From contig NZ_VBUI01000010.1 in NCBI RefSeq assembly GCF_005780185.1, forward strand, positions 62,001 through 126,000: a stretch of 64,000 nucleotides of DNA. The letters are read 5' to 3'. A model generated the notes under the pieces. It did not search any database, had not been told where the DNA came from, and saw nothing but the letters and a program-made list of their open reading frames with translations. Source of the stretch: Halomonas urmiana (GTDB taxonomy: Bacteria > Pseudomonadota > Gammaproteobacteria > Pseudomonadales > Halomonadaceae). Positions 53,344 to 62,049 of the stretch are shown piece by piece; the stretch's first letter is position 1, and the number at the start of each line of letters is the position of its first letter. Both the position numbers and the translations under genes were made by a program.

Positions 53344-54654
53344 ATGAGATTTTTCAGCATTGTGGGCAAGGGCGACAGAGCTATTCTGATCGGCCCTGGC
53401 GGTAGCGTGTCCGAACCATTTGTCGAGTATCGGAACAGTCTTATTAGGAATCCCCAGATTGGTCATACTACTCTAGAGGCATATTTAAACTACGTTGGTA
53501 TTTTCATAGAGTTTGTTTATGCGGCTTCAGAGCTAGGTATCGCGCATACACAGCAGAACTTAGAGAACTTGATGATCTTATACCAGAGTTATCTTTTAGA
53601 TGCAGGCGAAAGTAATGATGAGTTTGTGAGAAAGGTTGCTGAGTATACCGATAGGAAAAAAGGGTGCGCACCTCAGTCACTTCCAATAATTGAGTCTGCA
53701 CTGCTTTATTTTCTGGAAGTGGCTAATGATCAGATGATAAGAAAAGGGGAAGATTCACTGTTTAGTGTGTATTTACCAGGGCTGATAGAAAAAATACCTG
53801 CCAGGCAGGCTGCAAGGATAAAAACAGTCGGCTGGTTGGGGGGCGTAATTCGTGGTGGTGCCAAGAAAATAAAAAGGCGACGCGCACGATTATTCACTTT
53901 AACCAAAATATCTTCAAAAAGACCAGGGCTTCAGGTGCTCGACGATGAATACGCCTTCCCGAATGATAAAATTATTTATCTTATAAACGCTTGTCAAACA
54001 CATAGAGACAAAACGCTATACGCGTTGCTTGCAGCTTCCGGAATTCGAACTCACGAGGCACTGCAACTCCAGTTATGCGATATAAATTATCGTGAAAGAT
54101 TGGATACAATTAAAATAGTGAATCCATATACAAGAAGTACGTATAGGAAAGGGGTGTCTACAAGCGACATAGCAAAGCTTAAATATAAAGGGAGGTCAAC
54201 TGAAATTGCCTATTTGATAGAGCCATGGAAGACATTGTTTTATGAAGAGCTAGTAAATTATCTTAAGTATGAGTATGTAAGAGGAGTCGCTCATAATTAT
54301 ATTTTTCATGTTTTGAAAGGAAGGAATAAGGGTTGCCCTTATTTTATAACAAGTCGGAAGGACAGAATATTTGCTTTTAAACGTCGAGCAAAGATTGTAG
54401 GTGTTGATCTACCGGTTGGCGTAGCTATTCATTCACTTCGACATGCATGGGGATTTTATATGCTGAATGAGTTCCCGACAGAAAAGGGGCGCGGATTGCC
54501 TAAGGCTATTGTTAGCCAAATGATAGGTCATGTAAATATTACAAATACTGATGTATATGCAAAATATGAAGAGGAAAAAATAATAGATAGAATTAGAGAG
54601 GCTGAAGAATTAGTATATAGCCATAATAAAATTTTCTCAAGCGAGGTGATTTAA
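53344..54654 (+). CDS. gmtY: Tyrosine recombinase, first gene of a Gamma-Mobile-Trio-like module (GmtY-like)
   Basis: A 436-residue site-specific recombinase. The tyrosine-recombinase catalytic residues are visible: Arg235 in AASGIRTHEAL, His363-x-x-Arg366 in AIHSLRHAWGFYML, His396 in QMIGHVNITNTDVY and the nucleophile Tyr405. The N-terminal part (about 40-130) is an all-helical core-binding domain, and a basic patch GGAKKIKRRRARLF lies near 171-184. GAGGT five bases before ATG 53344 sets the start. The stop overlaps the next ATG by one base (TAATG). Codon use is AT-rich, unlike the host genes. The trio name rests on gene order, sizes and motifs, remembered rather than searched. Confidence 0.8.
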   Translation: MRFFSIVGKGDRAILIGPGGSVSEPFVEYRNSLIRNPQIGHTTLEAYLNYVGIFIEFVYAASELGIAHTQQNLENLMILYQSYLLDAGESNDEFVRKVAEYTDRKKGCAPQSLPIIESALLYFLEVANDQMIRKGEDSLFSVYLPGLIEKIPARQAARIKTVGWLGGVIRGGAKKIKRRRARLFTLTKISSKRPGLQVLDDEYAFPNDKIIYLINACQTHRDKTLYALLAASGIRTHEALQLQLCDINYRERLDTIKIVNPYTRSTYRKGVSTSDIAKLKYKGRSTEIAYLIEPWKTLFYEELVNYLKYEYVRGVAHNYIFHVLKGRNKGCPYFITSRKDRIFAFKRRAKIVGVDLPVGVAIHSLRHAWGFYMLNEFPTEKGRGLPKAIVSQMIGHVNITNTDVYAKYEEEKIIDRIREAEELVYSHNKIFSSEVI

Positions 54655-57600
54655 TGATAAACACTACTAGCAATATAGTTGTACTTAAAGACGGTGAGAG
54701 CCTTTGTGAAAGTATTCGACAGGCAATAGAGGAAACCATAGATATACTAAAAAGTAATTATAAGATTGAAGGTTATGTAAGTCCTAATGATATAACTTCA
54801 GGAAGAAACAATCAGTTCAAAGAACTGGCATTTATTAGATATATAGCGCCATTTCAAAAAAAACGACATACAAAGGAGTGGCTAATAAATTTTTACCCTT
54901 TTGTATGTGGCACTGGCCGGCGAGGACATGTTTCTGAAGGTGATCCGGTTAATTTAGCTGGACTTGTTAATGAAAGTATTTCTAAAACTCTTTGTAATCC
55001 AGTTATAAGAGGGATGCGTTATTTTTATTTAAGTCTATGGAGAAAGAAGGCAGTTCTCCTGACAATGGAATTTAAATTACCTTCCATACAAAAGGATCAA
55101 GATGCAGGCAGGTTGCTATACTCTGAGCTGCTTTACAGCGTTAGAACCCCTGGGATGAAAGGTGAAGTTGATGAAAGTAAAAGTCTAATTCCTTATCTTA
55201 AGCATACCGCATATAGAAATGTTTATTGGTACTACTGGAAGCCTGTGGTTGCGTCTGATTGGCATGTAATTGAAGATGTCAATAATACAGATTTGAAGAA
55301 ATACTTCAATGAAATGGCCAAAAGAATTGAGCAAGGGGCTGGAGAAAAAACAACATATCCAGTGTCTAGTACGGGGTTTCTAGGTGTACTGTATAAAAAA
55401 TATGGCGAACGCTGTAGGTTCGAATTTGACAAGGTTAGTAAATACAATCCGCGTGCCGAAAGAGATGTAAAAGATTTAAGATTCGAAATTGAAACATTCT
55501 CTTCGTCAACTGATTATGCCGGGCAGAAAGAGGTTTGGTTAAAGTTGGAGCAGTCATACATAAATTTAATCGAGAAAGGATTTTCTAAAGGAAAAGTAAA
55601 ATTAGCAAATCAATCGTTATCAAAGTTAAATCGTTATCTATTTTCTATACTTCCTAAAGAGGAATGCTCGCCCCCGTACCCAAAAAACTTCGATAGGAAA
55701 TATTTAGATGGAGTTGATGTTCCAAGCATAAGAGATTCAGTTATAAATAAAGGCAATTTATTCATAAATCTTGATCAGTTCTTTACTCATGTAGAAAGTG
55801 TGTCAGAGGCTTATGATAATGTTAGAGGTTTCAACAATCCGTTGTTAGATATAGACAAGCCTAGAGAGAGAAAGAGGCAGACAACTAACAAAAAAACGTT
55901 CACTATAGATGATTTTAGATTTATCTACGAGCTGTCGTACTGTATAAGTGAAGTAAGTTGGTATATTAATAGTGTAATTTCAAATGGAGCTTTCGAGGAA
56001 GAGTTGGAAGGAGGGGCTAGTTTTCGTGCCAATGGGTTAAATAGCGTTGAAGATTTAGTCAATATAGATGTATTGCATGAAGAGCTTGGCTTAACCAGCA
56101 ACACTGAAAAAAACTTGATTATTTATAGGAGGGCATTTTCTAACCTATTCGAAGATATGCTGAAAATGCATAGAAATCGCAGTGTTGTTGATATGGAAGA
56201 TTTTGGATATGTGCCATTTATATCTTATTGTCGCCTTTCTGACGAAAAAGAGGTAATGGTCCCTATTAGGTTTATACCAACAAGGTTGTTAAAAATTGTA
56301 TCAGTCCTTCTGAAAGGGAAGAAGCGATATACGCCCTTTCTGGCAATGCAGAACATTAATCAAGTAGTAACTGCGTTAGAAACTGGCTTGCGGCACATTA
56401 CGGTTAGGTGGTTAGATAAAAGAAAATATAAGCATGGTGCAGTTGATGTTAAAAGTAAGTATTTCAACCTTTATGTTAATTCTGATAAAGTTTCTAGAGC
56501 GTGGGTGAGACCAACTTCAAAAAAACTATTGGAGATACTGGAAAGACAAGTAGATAGCCATAGATGGTTCGATGAAGATCATGTTAACTTTCTTATTAAC
56601 TACAATAATGAACGCGTGACACGCCATGGGAGAGTAAGTCCAATATTCATTCGCTACGATAAAAAAGAGGTTTATGGAGAACATGTCGCAAGTGAATATT
56701 ATAATGTATTAATGTTTTACGTGTCTATTCTTAAGAAAATGATTGGCGAGGATCCTATAGATGAATTGCATCTAGAGAAAGACAACCCAAATTTTGATAA
56801 GAAAAAAGATTTTGAATTTGCGCTAAGAAAACTGAAAAATTTTAGTAGTGGTTATACTCCGCACGGGACTAGAGCAAGTGTTGTTAGTATAATGTCCACA
56901 GTGCTTCCTGCTGATATTATTGGGAAGTTTATAACTGGGCATGTCTCTGTGGATACTGTTAAATATTATACAGTTGTTAATATTGAAACTATGCAGCAAA
57001 TGGGGCTTATTGATTCTGTAGAGCTGGATGGTAGAATTGAAAAAGTGATGGCAATGATGACTCCTATTAGAATAAACGCAGATAGAAAAGATTCTAAGAT
57101 AAGAAAATTACTTACCCATGGTAACGACTCGATTGCGTCAGTACTGAATGATTTTGGAAGCTGTTCTTTCTCTATGGAAGCAGGGGAACAATATATATCG
57201 GGCGTAGAAGAGATGGAGAGAGTGGATCGTAGTAGATTAGCCTTTCTTCCTACTCATATATGCCCGCTTGAAAATGAGTGTCCAAATAGTATACGGACCA
57301 GTATAGGGGAGAAACAGTGTGGTCAATGTCCGTATAGTGTGAAAACAGTCGATCATTTGACTGGTATTCAGGCTAAATGCCGCTATCTAGCGCGAGAGCT
57401 AGACTCCAAGAAAAAAGTAATGAGAAAGCATAAAGAAAAAAATGGAGCGGTTGAGACCTCTGAGCTAATGCAGAGCCAGTATATGAAAGTAGCTAGCGAG
57501 CTTGCGGCTTGGACACTTACCGAGAAAATGCTTAGAGAAAATTATGAAAAACTAAAAAATAAGGTTTTGGTAAATAAACCTGAAATGTTGAAATCGGTAG

Positions 57601-57938
57601 TGGAAGAAAAAAGTGCACCATCAGATTGGTTGGGGAGGTTACTCCTTGAATGTGATGAAGCTACTACATATCCGGATTTGGCAAACAGTACTCTTGAAGC
57701 TCATGTGTTGAGATGCAGAACAAAGATTGTATCATCTAAGGTCAGGCTTGAGGAGTATTATGGAAAAGATGATGATTTTGATCTAGTGGAGGGGTTTAGG
57801 CATCATGTCAGAGCTGTTTGTTTATCATCAGGTAAAACACCTGATGAGTTGGTGAGGTTCTTGGAAAATAACAAAAGTAAAGCATTAGAAAAAAGCACTT
57901 TTCAAAGCTCACAGTTACTGCCGGCTTATAAAAATTGA
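54654..57938 (+). CDS. gmtZ: Large tyrosine recombinase/integrase, second gene of the trio (GmtZ-like)
   Basis: A 1094-residue protein with a tyrosine-recombinase catalytic core in the middle: Arg580 in ALETGLRHITVRWLD, His737-Gly-Thr-Arg740 in YTPHGTRASVVSIM, His763 in FITGHVSVDTVKYY and Tyr771/Tyr772. The roughly 550 residues before it are of unknown fold. After it comes a Cys cluster, Cys870, Cys876, Cys889, Cys892 (HICPLENEC and QCGQCPYS), likely a zinc site, and then a charged helical tail with coiled-coil potential (910-970). It is translationally coupled to the preceding recombinase. Two different recombinases in one operon resemble Tn554 TnpA/TnpB, but the great length points to the Gamma-Mobile-Trio family. 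Confidence 0.8.
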   Translation: MINTTSNIVVLKDGESLCESIRQAIEETIDILKSNYKIEGYVSPNDITSGRNNQFKELAFIRYIAPFQKKRHTKEWLINFYPFVCGTGRRGHVSEGDPVNLAGLVNESISKTLCNPVIRGMRYFYLSLWRKKAVLLTMEFKLPSIQKDQDAGRLLYSELLYSVRTPGMKGEVDESKSLIPYLKHTAYRNVYWYYWKPVVASDWHVIEDVNNTDLKKYFNEMAKRIEQGAGEKTTYPVSSTGFLGVLYKKYGERCRFEFDKVSKYNPRAERDVKDLRFEIETFSSSTDYAGQKEVWLKLEQSYINLIEKGFSKGKVKLANQSLSKLNRYLFSILPKEECSPPYPKNFDRKYLDGVDVPSIRDSVINKGNLFINLDQFFTHVESVSEAYDNVRGFNNPLLDIDKPRERKRQTTNKKTFTIDDFRFIYELSYCISEVSWYINSVISNGAFEEELEGGASFRANGLNSVEDLVNIDVLHEELGLTSNTEKNLIIYRRAFSNLFEDMLKMHRNRSVVDMEDFGYVPFISYCRLSDEKEVMVPIRFIPTRLLKIVSVLLKGKKRYTPFLAMQNINQVVTALETGLRHITVRWLDKRKYKHGAVDVKSKYFNLYVNSDKVSRAWVRPTSKKLLEILERQVDSHRWFDEDHVNFLINYNNERVTRHGRVSPIFIRYDKKEVYGEHVASEYYNVLMFYVSILKKMIGEDPIDELHLEKDNPNFDKKKDFEFALRKLKNFSSGYTPHGTRASVVSIMSTVLPADIIGKFITGHVSVDTVKYYTVVNIETMQQMGLIDSVELDGRIEKVMAMMTPIRINADRKDSKIRKLLTHGNDSIASVLNDFGSCSFSMEAGEQYISGVEEMERVDRSRLAFLPTHICPLENECPNSIRTSIGEKQCGQCPYSVKTVDHLTGIQAKCRYLARELDSKKKVMRKHKEKNGAVETSELMQSQYMKVASELAAWTLTEKMLRENYEKLKNKVLVNKPEMLKSVVEEKSAPSDWLGRLLLECDEATTYPDLANSTLEAHVLRCRTKIVSSKVRLEEYYGKDDDFDLVEGFRHHVRAVCLSSGKTPDELVRFLENNKSKALEKSTFQSSQLLPAYKN

Positions 57939-57951
57939 TCTCTCTGGGGGT

Positions 57952-58716
57952 ATGATGGTTAATGATGAGGAAAAATTCAAAAGAGTAGATATGCACAGTA
58001 TTGATGCCTTAAAAATAGGAGCTAGAAAGGGAGAGAATAGGTTTAAGAAGTACCAAGATAAAAAGAAAGAGGAACGGTTATCAGCAATTAAAGATGTTCT
58101 TCATAAGGCGCAATCACTTCGAGTTGAGTTTAGGTCATTTAGCCATTTGGCAGACTTTGTCATTTCGGAAGTGAAGCTAAATGATGAGAACGGTTCTAAT
58201 ACAAAATCCGCGATGAGCAAAAGTTCACTATACAGGACTCCTGAGTATAGGTACGAACTTAAAAAATATATCGATAACGTTGGGCTTGAGAGTGAAAAAA
58301 AATCCAAGTCAGAAAAAGATCTTGATGACTTCACGCTAGACTTGAAGATTAAGTTGATCGAAGAAGAAAATATTCGGCTTAAGAAGTATATAGAGAAAAA
58401 TGTGAAAGGAGACCTGCCTGGTAACAATACCCCAATAAGCTGTATTGAAAACTCAAGTTTGAGCGAAGAAAGCCAATACCCTTTTGAGTCTGAAAAAGCA
58501 AAAGGTTTAGAAGGCGATGTTTTTATTTATAATTCTAGCTTTTTTGATCAGCTATGCGGCCTTGTTGAAGTTATGGTTGAAAAGTCTGAAGGATTTTATG
58601 AGATAAAAGATGGGATTGTAGTCACAAGTGCCTATGGAGAGGAGGATGAAGTTGTTGGAAGTGTGTATATTCAAGTTCCTTTTCAGGATTGGTTTAAACG
58701 TCGGTATGGTTGTTGA
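57952..58716 (+). CDS. gmtX: Charged coiled-coil accessory protein, third gene of the trio (GmtX-like)
   Basis: A 254-residue Lys/Glu/Ser-rich protein. The N-terminus is basic (RKGENRFKKYQDKKKEERLS). Residues 30-105 resemble the Tn554 TnpC-type DNA-binding accessory region (VEFRSFSHLADFVISEVKLN, MSKSSLYRTPEYRYELKKYI). A coiled coil follows (DDFTLDLKIKLIEEENIRLK, about 124-150). The C-terminal 70 residues are acidic and of unknown fold. It lies 13 bases after the large recombinase gene, with tandem ATG codons at 57952/57955 and GGGGG upstream. I infer a directionality or targeting role, as for TnpC. Confidence 0.72.
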   Translation: MMVNDEEKFKRVDMHSIDALKIGARKGENRFKKYQDKKKEERLSAIKDVLHKAQSLRVEFRSFSHLADFVISEVKLNDENGSNTKSAMSKSSLYRTPEYRYELKKYIDNVGLESEKKSKSEKDLDDFTLDLKIKLIEEENIRLKKYIEKNVKGDLPGNNTPISCIENSSLSEESQYPFESEKAKGLEGDVFIYNSSFFDQLCGLVEVMVEKSEGFYEIKDGIVVTSAYGEEDEVVGSVYIQVPFQDWFKRRYGC

Positions 58717-58915
58717 TCTAAAGTTTTTGCTCTATTTCTTTTCTTATTTTTGAAAGTCTATCCAATTATAATTTGCAGAGTGTTGGCTAGGCTATTGCAA
58801 ATAGCGCATCATAGGCTAGGTTAATTACTCGCATGTAGGGAGCAAGCACCGCTTGGCATTCGATCAGACCTACTGCATGGACAACCTCACCACTGCGACA
58901 CGGCCTGACGGCCAT
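58717..58915. other. Gap after the trio, no supported gene
   Basis: The first 70 bp are AT-rich with T-runs but no stem. From about 58787 a minus-strand frame runs towards the IS30 remnant (translated VVHAVGLIECQAVLAPYMRV). I cannot tie it to a family and treat it as IS debris. Confidence 0.5.
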
Positions 58916-58966
58916 GAATTCAAGCAATAAACGCAGCACCTGCGGTATACAGGGCTCCTGAGTATT
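58916..58966 (-). mobile_element. Second remnant of an IS30-family right end
   Basis: These 51 bp match the 3' end of the IS30 pseudogene at 51490 onwards (GAATTCAAGCAATAA, GCAGCACCTGCGGTAT, CTCCTGAGTA) with a few differences. On the minus strand they encode LGQYSGALYTAGAAFIA and the stop. They fuse in frame to the istB fragment, giving a chimeric frame of 122 codons. Confidence 0.8.
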
Positions 58967-59399
58967 GCCCAAGGACTCGATTACCCAAGTCAGCAACGCG
59001 GAACCTGACCCAGCAACCGGCCTCGATGGCCATCTGGCCGATGCCTATGGCCAGATGGGACTTGCCCACCCCCAGCGGGCCGATGAACACCTGGTTCTTG
59101 CGGTTGTCGAGGAAGGCGAAGTCGAGCAGGGCGTTTACCTTGCGCTTGGTGCTAGTGGTCTTGTGCCGGTAGTCGAACGCCTCCAACTGCTTGTCGCTGG
59201 GGAACCCGGCCTGGCGCCGGTAGAGGTCGATGCGCTTGACCTCGCGCTGCTGCCGTTCATGCTCGACCAGCATGTCGGCGATGGTCATTTAGGAGGCCTC
59301 GTGGTCCTCGGCCCGGGTCAGTAGGTCGACAAGATCATCGGGAATGGAGCCGAGGCGTAGGCTGCGGTAACCCCCCGTGGTCAGTTCAAGCTGCCCCAT
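58967..59399 (-). pseudogene. istB: IS21-family IstB (ATPase helper), truncated and interrupted
   Basis: It starts at ATG 59397-59399 with MGQLELTTGGYRSLRLGSIP, the normal IstB beginning. A TAA at 59289-59291 interrupts it, after which the frame continues as MTIADMLVEHERQQREVKRI and FDYRHKTTSTKRKVNALLDF. The Walker A is GPLGVGKSHLAIGIG. It is cut after about 135 codons, where IS30-derived sequence begins; the Walker B half is missing. It follows the istA remnant on the same strand, as in IS21 elements. Confidence 0.88.
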
Positions 59400-59412
59400 G
59401 GGTCACCTCCTG

Positions 59413-60587
59413 CTAGCCGCTGGAGCGGCCAAGTCGGGCGGATGGTGTCAGATCGGAAGGCATGCTGCCGGCGGCAGGCGCCGCATCGGCGGGATCGCGG
59501 CCCCGCGCCCTGGCCTGCCGAGTCGCTTCCAGACGCTCCTTGAGCATCCCGGCCGTCAGCCGCTCTCGCATGACCCAGCCGGTTATTAGCGCCCGATCCA
59601 GCTCGGGCTCGGCCTCTAGCACCCGCTTGGTGCCGGCCAGCTGGTTCTTGTAGTGGCGCGGCATCGTCGTTCGCAGGTAGGTGCAGAGCTGCCGGCCTAA
59701 GGGCTCGCCCAGGCGCCGCGCAAAAGCCTGCTCCAGGTCGGCCTCACGCTGCCGATGGTAGCGGTAGTGGTTTTCGTTGCACCGGGTGCGCCCCTTGCCC
59801 AGATGCAGCTCATGGGTGGCGATCTCCTCGCCGCTCTCCAGGTTATGCACCTGGAGCGTGTTGCCTTGTTCCTGTGCGCTGATGCGGCCCTACCGGTAGG
59901 CCATGGGCACCGAGTGCTTGTTGGCCTTCCAGGCGAGCAGGCTGGTCTCGTCGTCCTGGCGCGGGTCCAGGACGTCGTCGCCTCCCTCCGCCAAGTCTGG
60001 TGTCAGATAGGGCCGCAGATGAGCCCGCTCTGTTCCCTGGGCTGCCGGCCGATGGTGCCGTGTGTGCGCTCGTTGGCCACCGTGTCGAGCCACTGTTACA
60101 CATGCCTCCGTAAGTCGGCTTCGTCGTGGAAGGTATCGCCGTAGAACGCGACCAGCTTGGCGTACTTCACCCCGTCTTCGATCCTGCCCTTGCTCTCCGG
60201 GTCGTAGCCGCAGCAGGCGTGAATCCGGAAGCCGGCGGTGGTGGCGTACTCGTGGTAGCGCTGGTTGACCTCAAGCTCGCGGAACTGTTCGATGATGACC
60301 ACCGTCTTGGTCTAGTCGTAGACGCACTTCTCGTGCAAGCCGCCGAAGTAGCGGAACGCCTCGTCGTGTAGGTGGATGAAGGTGGTGATCTCCAGCGGCG
60401 CGAAGATGACGCCGACGTAGGACAGGCGCGAGTAGGAGAGCACGAAGACCACGAAGTAGACCGTGCGCGGTTCGCCACCGATCATCATCACCTTGCGCAG
60501 GATCCACATGGCACTACACGCCGGGGTTCATTTCCAGCACCAGCTCATAGTAGCGGCGCTGGCGGCTGGCGATGGTGGCATTCATGT
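59413..60587 (-). pseudogene. istA: IS21-family IstA transposase, decayed
   Basis: Recognisable pieces in order are VMMIGGEPRTVYFVVFVLSY (60509 downward), FIHLHDEAFRYFGGLHEKCV, VVIIEQFRELEVNQRYHEYA, CCGYDPESKGRIEDGVKYAK, WLDTVANERTHGTIGRQPRE, LRPYLTPDLAEGGDDVLDPR and a C-terminus ending in SARLGRSSG. Stops occur at 60312-60314, 60096-60098 and 59890-59892, with a frameshift near 60040. The N-terminal HTH region is absent. The upstream limit near 60587 is approximate. It is inactive. Confidence 0.85.
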
Positions 60588-60596
60588 GCTGGACTT

Positions 60597-60798
60597 AGCA
60601 CCGAAGGGAGTCCTCCGCCACGTCCAGCTCACCCACCGGGCCGAGCTTTTCCTCGGCGGCGGCGTACTTCTTATCTGCGTACTTCAGGAAGATCAGCCCC
60701 AGCACAGGGGTTGAGAACTCAGCGGGCATGAGGCCGGTGTTGGCCCATAACTGGTCAGCTGCTGCCCACAGTCGCTTCCCTAGGTCTCCATTGACCAA
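60597..60798 (-). pseudogene. hsdM: Type I restriction-modification methylase (HsdM) 5' fragment
   Basis: The sequence GDLGKRLWAAADQLWANTGL followed by MPAEFSTPVLGLIFLKYADK is the conserved N-terminus of one large HsdM subfamily. It starts at TTG 60796-60798 with GGAG upstream. It is broken after about 60 residues at the IS21 remnant. The AdoMet-binding part, HsdS and HsdR are absent from the window. It indicates that the island once carried a type I restriction-modification system. Confidence 0.88.
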
Positions 60799-61069
60799 GG
60801 TCTTACTCCGGTTCGTCTTGCAGTGTTCTCAGGATAGCTGGCTGTCGCCAGCTTACTACATGGGGTCAGGCGACTGCATGACGAGTCGACTGATCCGTCT
60901 CCATGACAGCCAGGCAAAATATTTTAAGCAATTGACAATGCGGATAAGTTCAAGGTGCATTGCATGCAGACAGGAACCATCATGAAAGTAGTCGTGACCT
61001 CGGTCATGACGACAAGGGCAACCTGTGGAGGTGCGCTTCTTACACCGCATCCGTCACCATCCCCTGGTC
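60799..61069. other. Gap with no supported gene
   Basis: Only short, unrelated frames are present. The upstream region of the hsdM fragment occupies the first part. I see no repeat, hairpin or RNA gene that I can defend. Confidence 0.5.
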
Positions 61070-61300
61070 TCAGTAACGAGATCGGGTGATGATTCGTAGT
61101 CTTTTGCCAACCTGTCGGCGGGTGCCCACTTTTGGCCAGTGGAACGGCAGGGGGACCGTACCTGGCGCCGGGCTTCTGCGATTGAAGTGCGCGTCCACAC
61201 AGTAGTTCAGTCCCCACGCCGTGAGCTGTTCTCGCCAGGGAGTGAACGTGTCGTTAGTGGCATCAACCCAATGGCGGGCATGGTGTCCGTATTCAGCGTC
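61070..61300 (-). pseudogene. Coding remnant of unknown family
   Basis: A minus-strand frame of 76 codons runs between a TGA at 61301-61303 and a TGA at 61070-61072. It reads like protein: EYGHHARHWVDATNDTFTPW, REQLTAWGLNYCVDAHFNRR and GTVPLPFHWPKVG. It has no start codon of its own and no family I recognise. It is probably a middle piece of a decayed cargo gene. Confidence 0.4.
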
Positions 61301-61422
61301 TCATGAATCTGCTGCAAGGAGATTTACGGATTGGTGGCAGGGATGATATCGGACGAGAAACCAGTGTTGTTCAAAGTGTCGTTTAGTGCACCCAAGAGAT
61401 GGGCAAGTAGAAAATCATTTTT

Positions 61423-61671
61423 TTAATACATATGGTTTCTATAGAAAGCTATCTCACCATGCCTCCTCGCCCTTACAAAATCAATCATTGCCTTGAAGAT
61501 AAAGGCTATCTCGCGAGTATCTGTGTAATCATACTGTGTGCCGTCAAACTGAATTGCAGCAGTTAAAAAATCTATAGCCTCAGTTTCGTTGAATGAAGGC
61601 AAAGATCTGTCTAATCCAGAGTGAGTTAGATGTTCAACGATGTTCTGCTGTAGTTGGTCTTCAAGTGTCAT
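61423..61671 (-). CDS. Small hypothetical protein (82 aa)
   Basis: A soluble, acidic 82-residue protein beginning MTLEDQLQQNIVEHLTHSGL, with a middle IDFLTAAIQFDGTQYDYTDT. It has no signal or membrane segment. The ribosome-binding site is poor. Codon use fits the island rather than the host. No family is recognised; small acidic proteins in such cargo zones can be immunity or antitoxin proteins, but nothing here shows that. Confidence 0.5.
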   Translation of the reverse strand: MTLEDQLQQNIVEHLTHSGLDRSLPSFNETEAIDFLTAAIQFDGTQYDYTDTREIAFIFKAMIDFVRARRHGEIAFYRNHMY

Positions 61672-61744
61672 GTCGTATCGTCAAATTGTGTTTCTATTTT
61701 ATTCTGGTGATTGGGTCTGAGTCAATCGGTTATAAGGGAAATAG

Positions 61745-61930
61745 CTAATGGCTAAAGAAAAACTGCGATAGTATGTTGATTCCGTATCTTTCGATTTCTT
61801 CATTTGCCTGGTCTATCTGTAGGGGGCGGGAAGCGTAAATAAAAGTTATGGGTATGTGTTGCCTTGATATGGCCAATGATGGCATATGACCTCCGCCAAT
61901 GAATCTGCTCGGAGGTTCATATCCTTGCAC
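61745..61930 (-). CDS. Small hypothetical frame (61 aa), doubtful
   Basis: It starts at GTG 61928-61930 and encodes VQGYEPPSRFIGGGHMPSLA and a tail ERYGINILSQFFFSH. The frame is open upstream to a TGA near 61960, so it may be the 3' part of a truncated gene. It lies downstream of the antitoxin gene on the same strand but does not resemble a RES toxin. Confidence 0.3.
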   Translation of the reverse strand: MQGYEPPSRFIGGGHMPSLAISRQHIPITFIYASRPLQIDQANEEIERYGINILSQFFFSH

Positions 61931-62049
61931 GTAATGCCGTTGTAGCCATCATGCAGGCGAGCGAGGAACGGGGGGAGCCGTGGACCCAGAAAAGACTTTT
62001 TAAGCTAACTGTAGGGTCCCGGATGATCAAATGCGCCTGTGGCTGCCCT

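Noticed and set aside
53196..53405. Small plus-strand frame overlapping the start of the recombinase trio
   Set aside because: It overlaps the better-supported ATG at 53344 out of frame, lacks a ribosome-binding site, and its region is AT-rich with repeats.
61600..62049. RES-domain toxin downstream of the antitoxin
   Set aside because: No frame in this stretch shows RES motifs (Arg-Glu-Ser core or the ERLAGGRW-like start); only short unknown frames are present.
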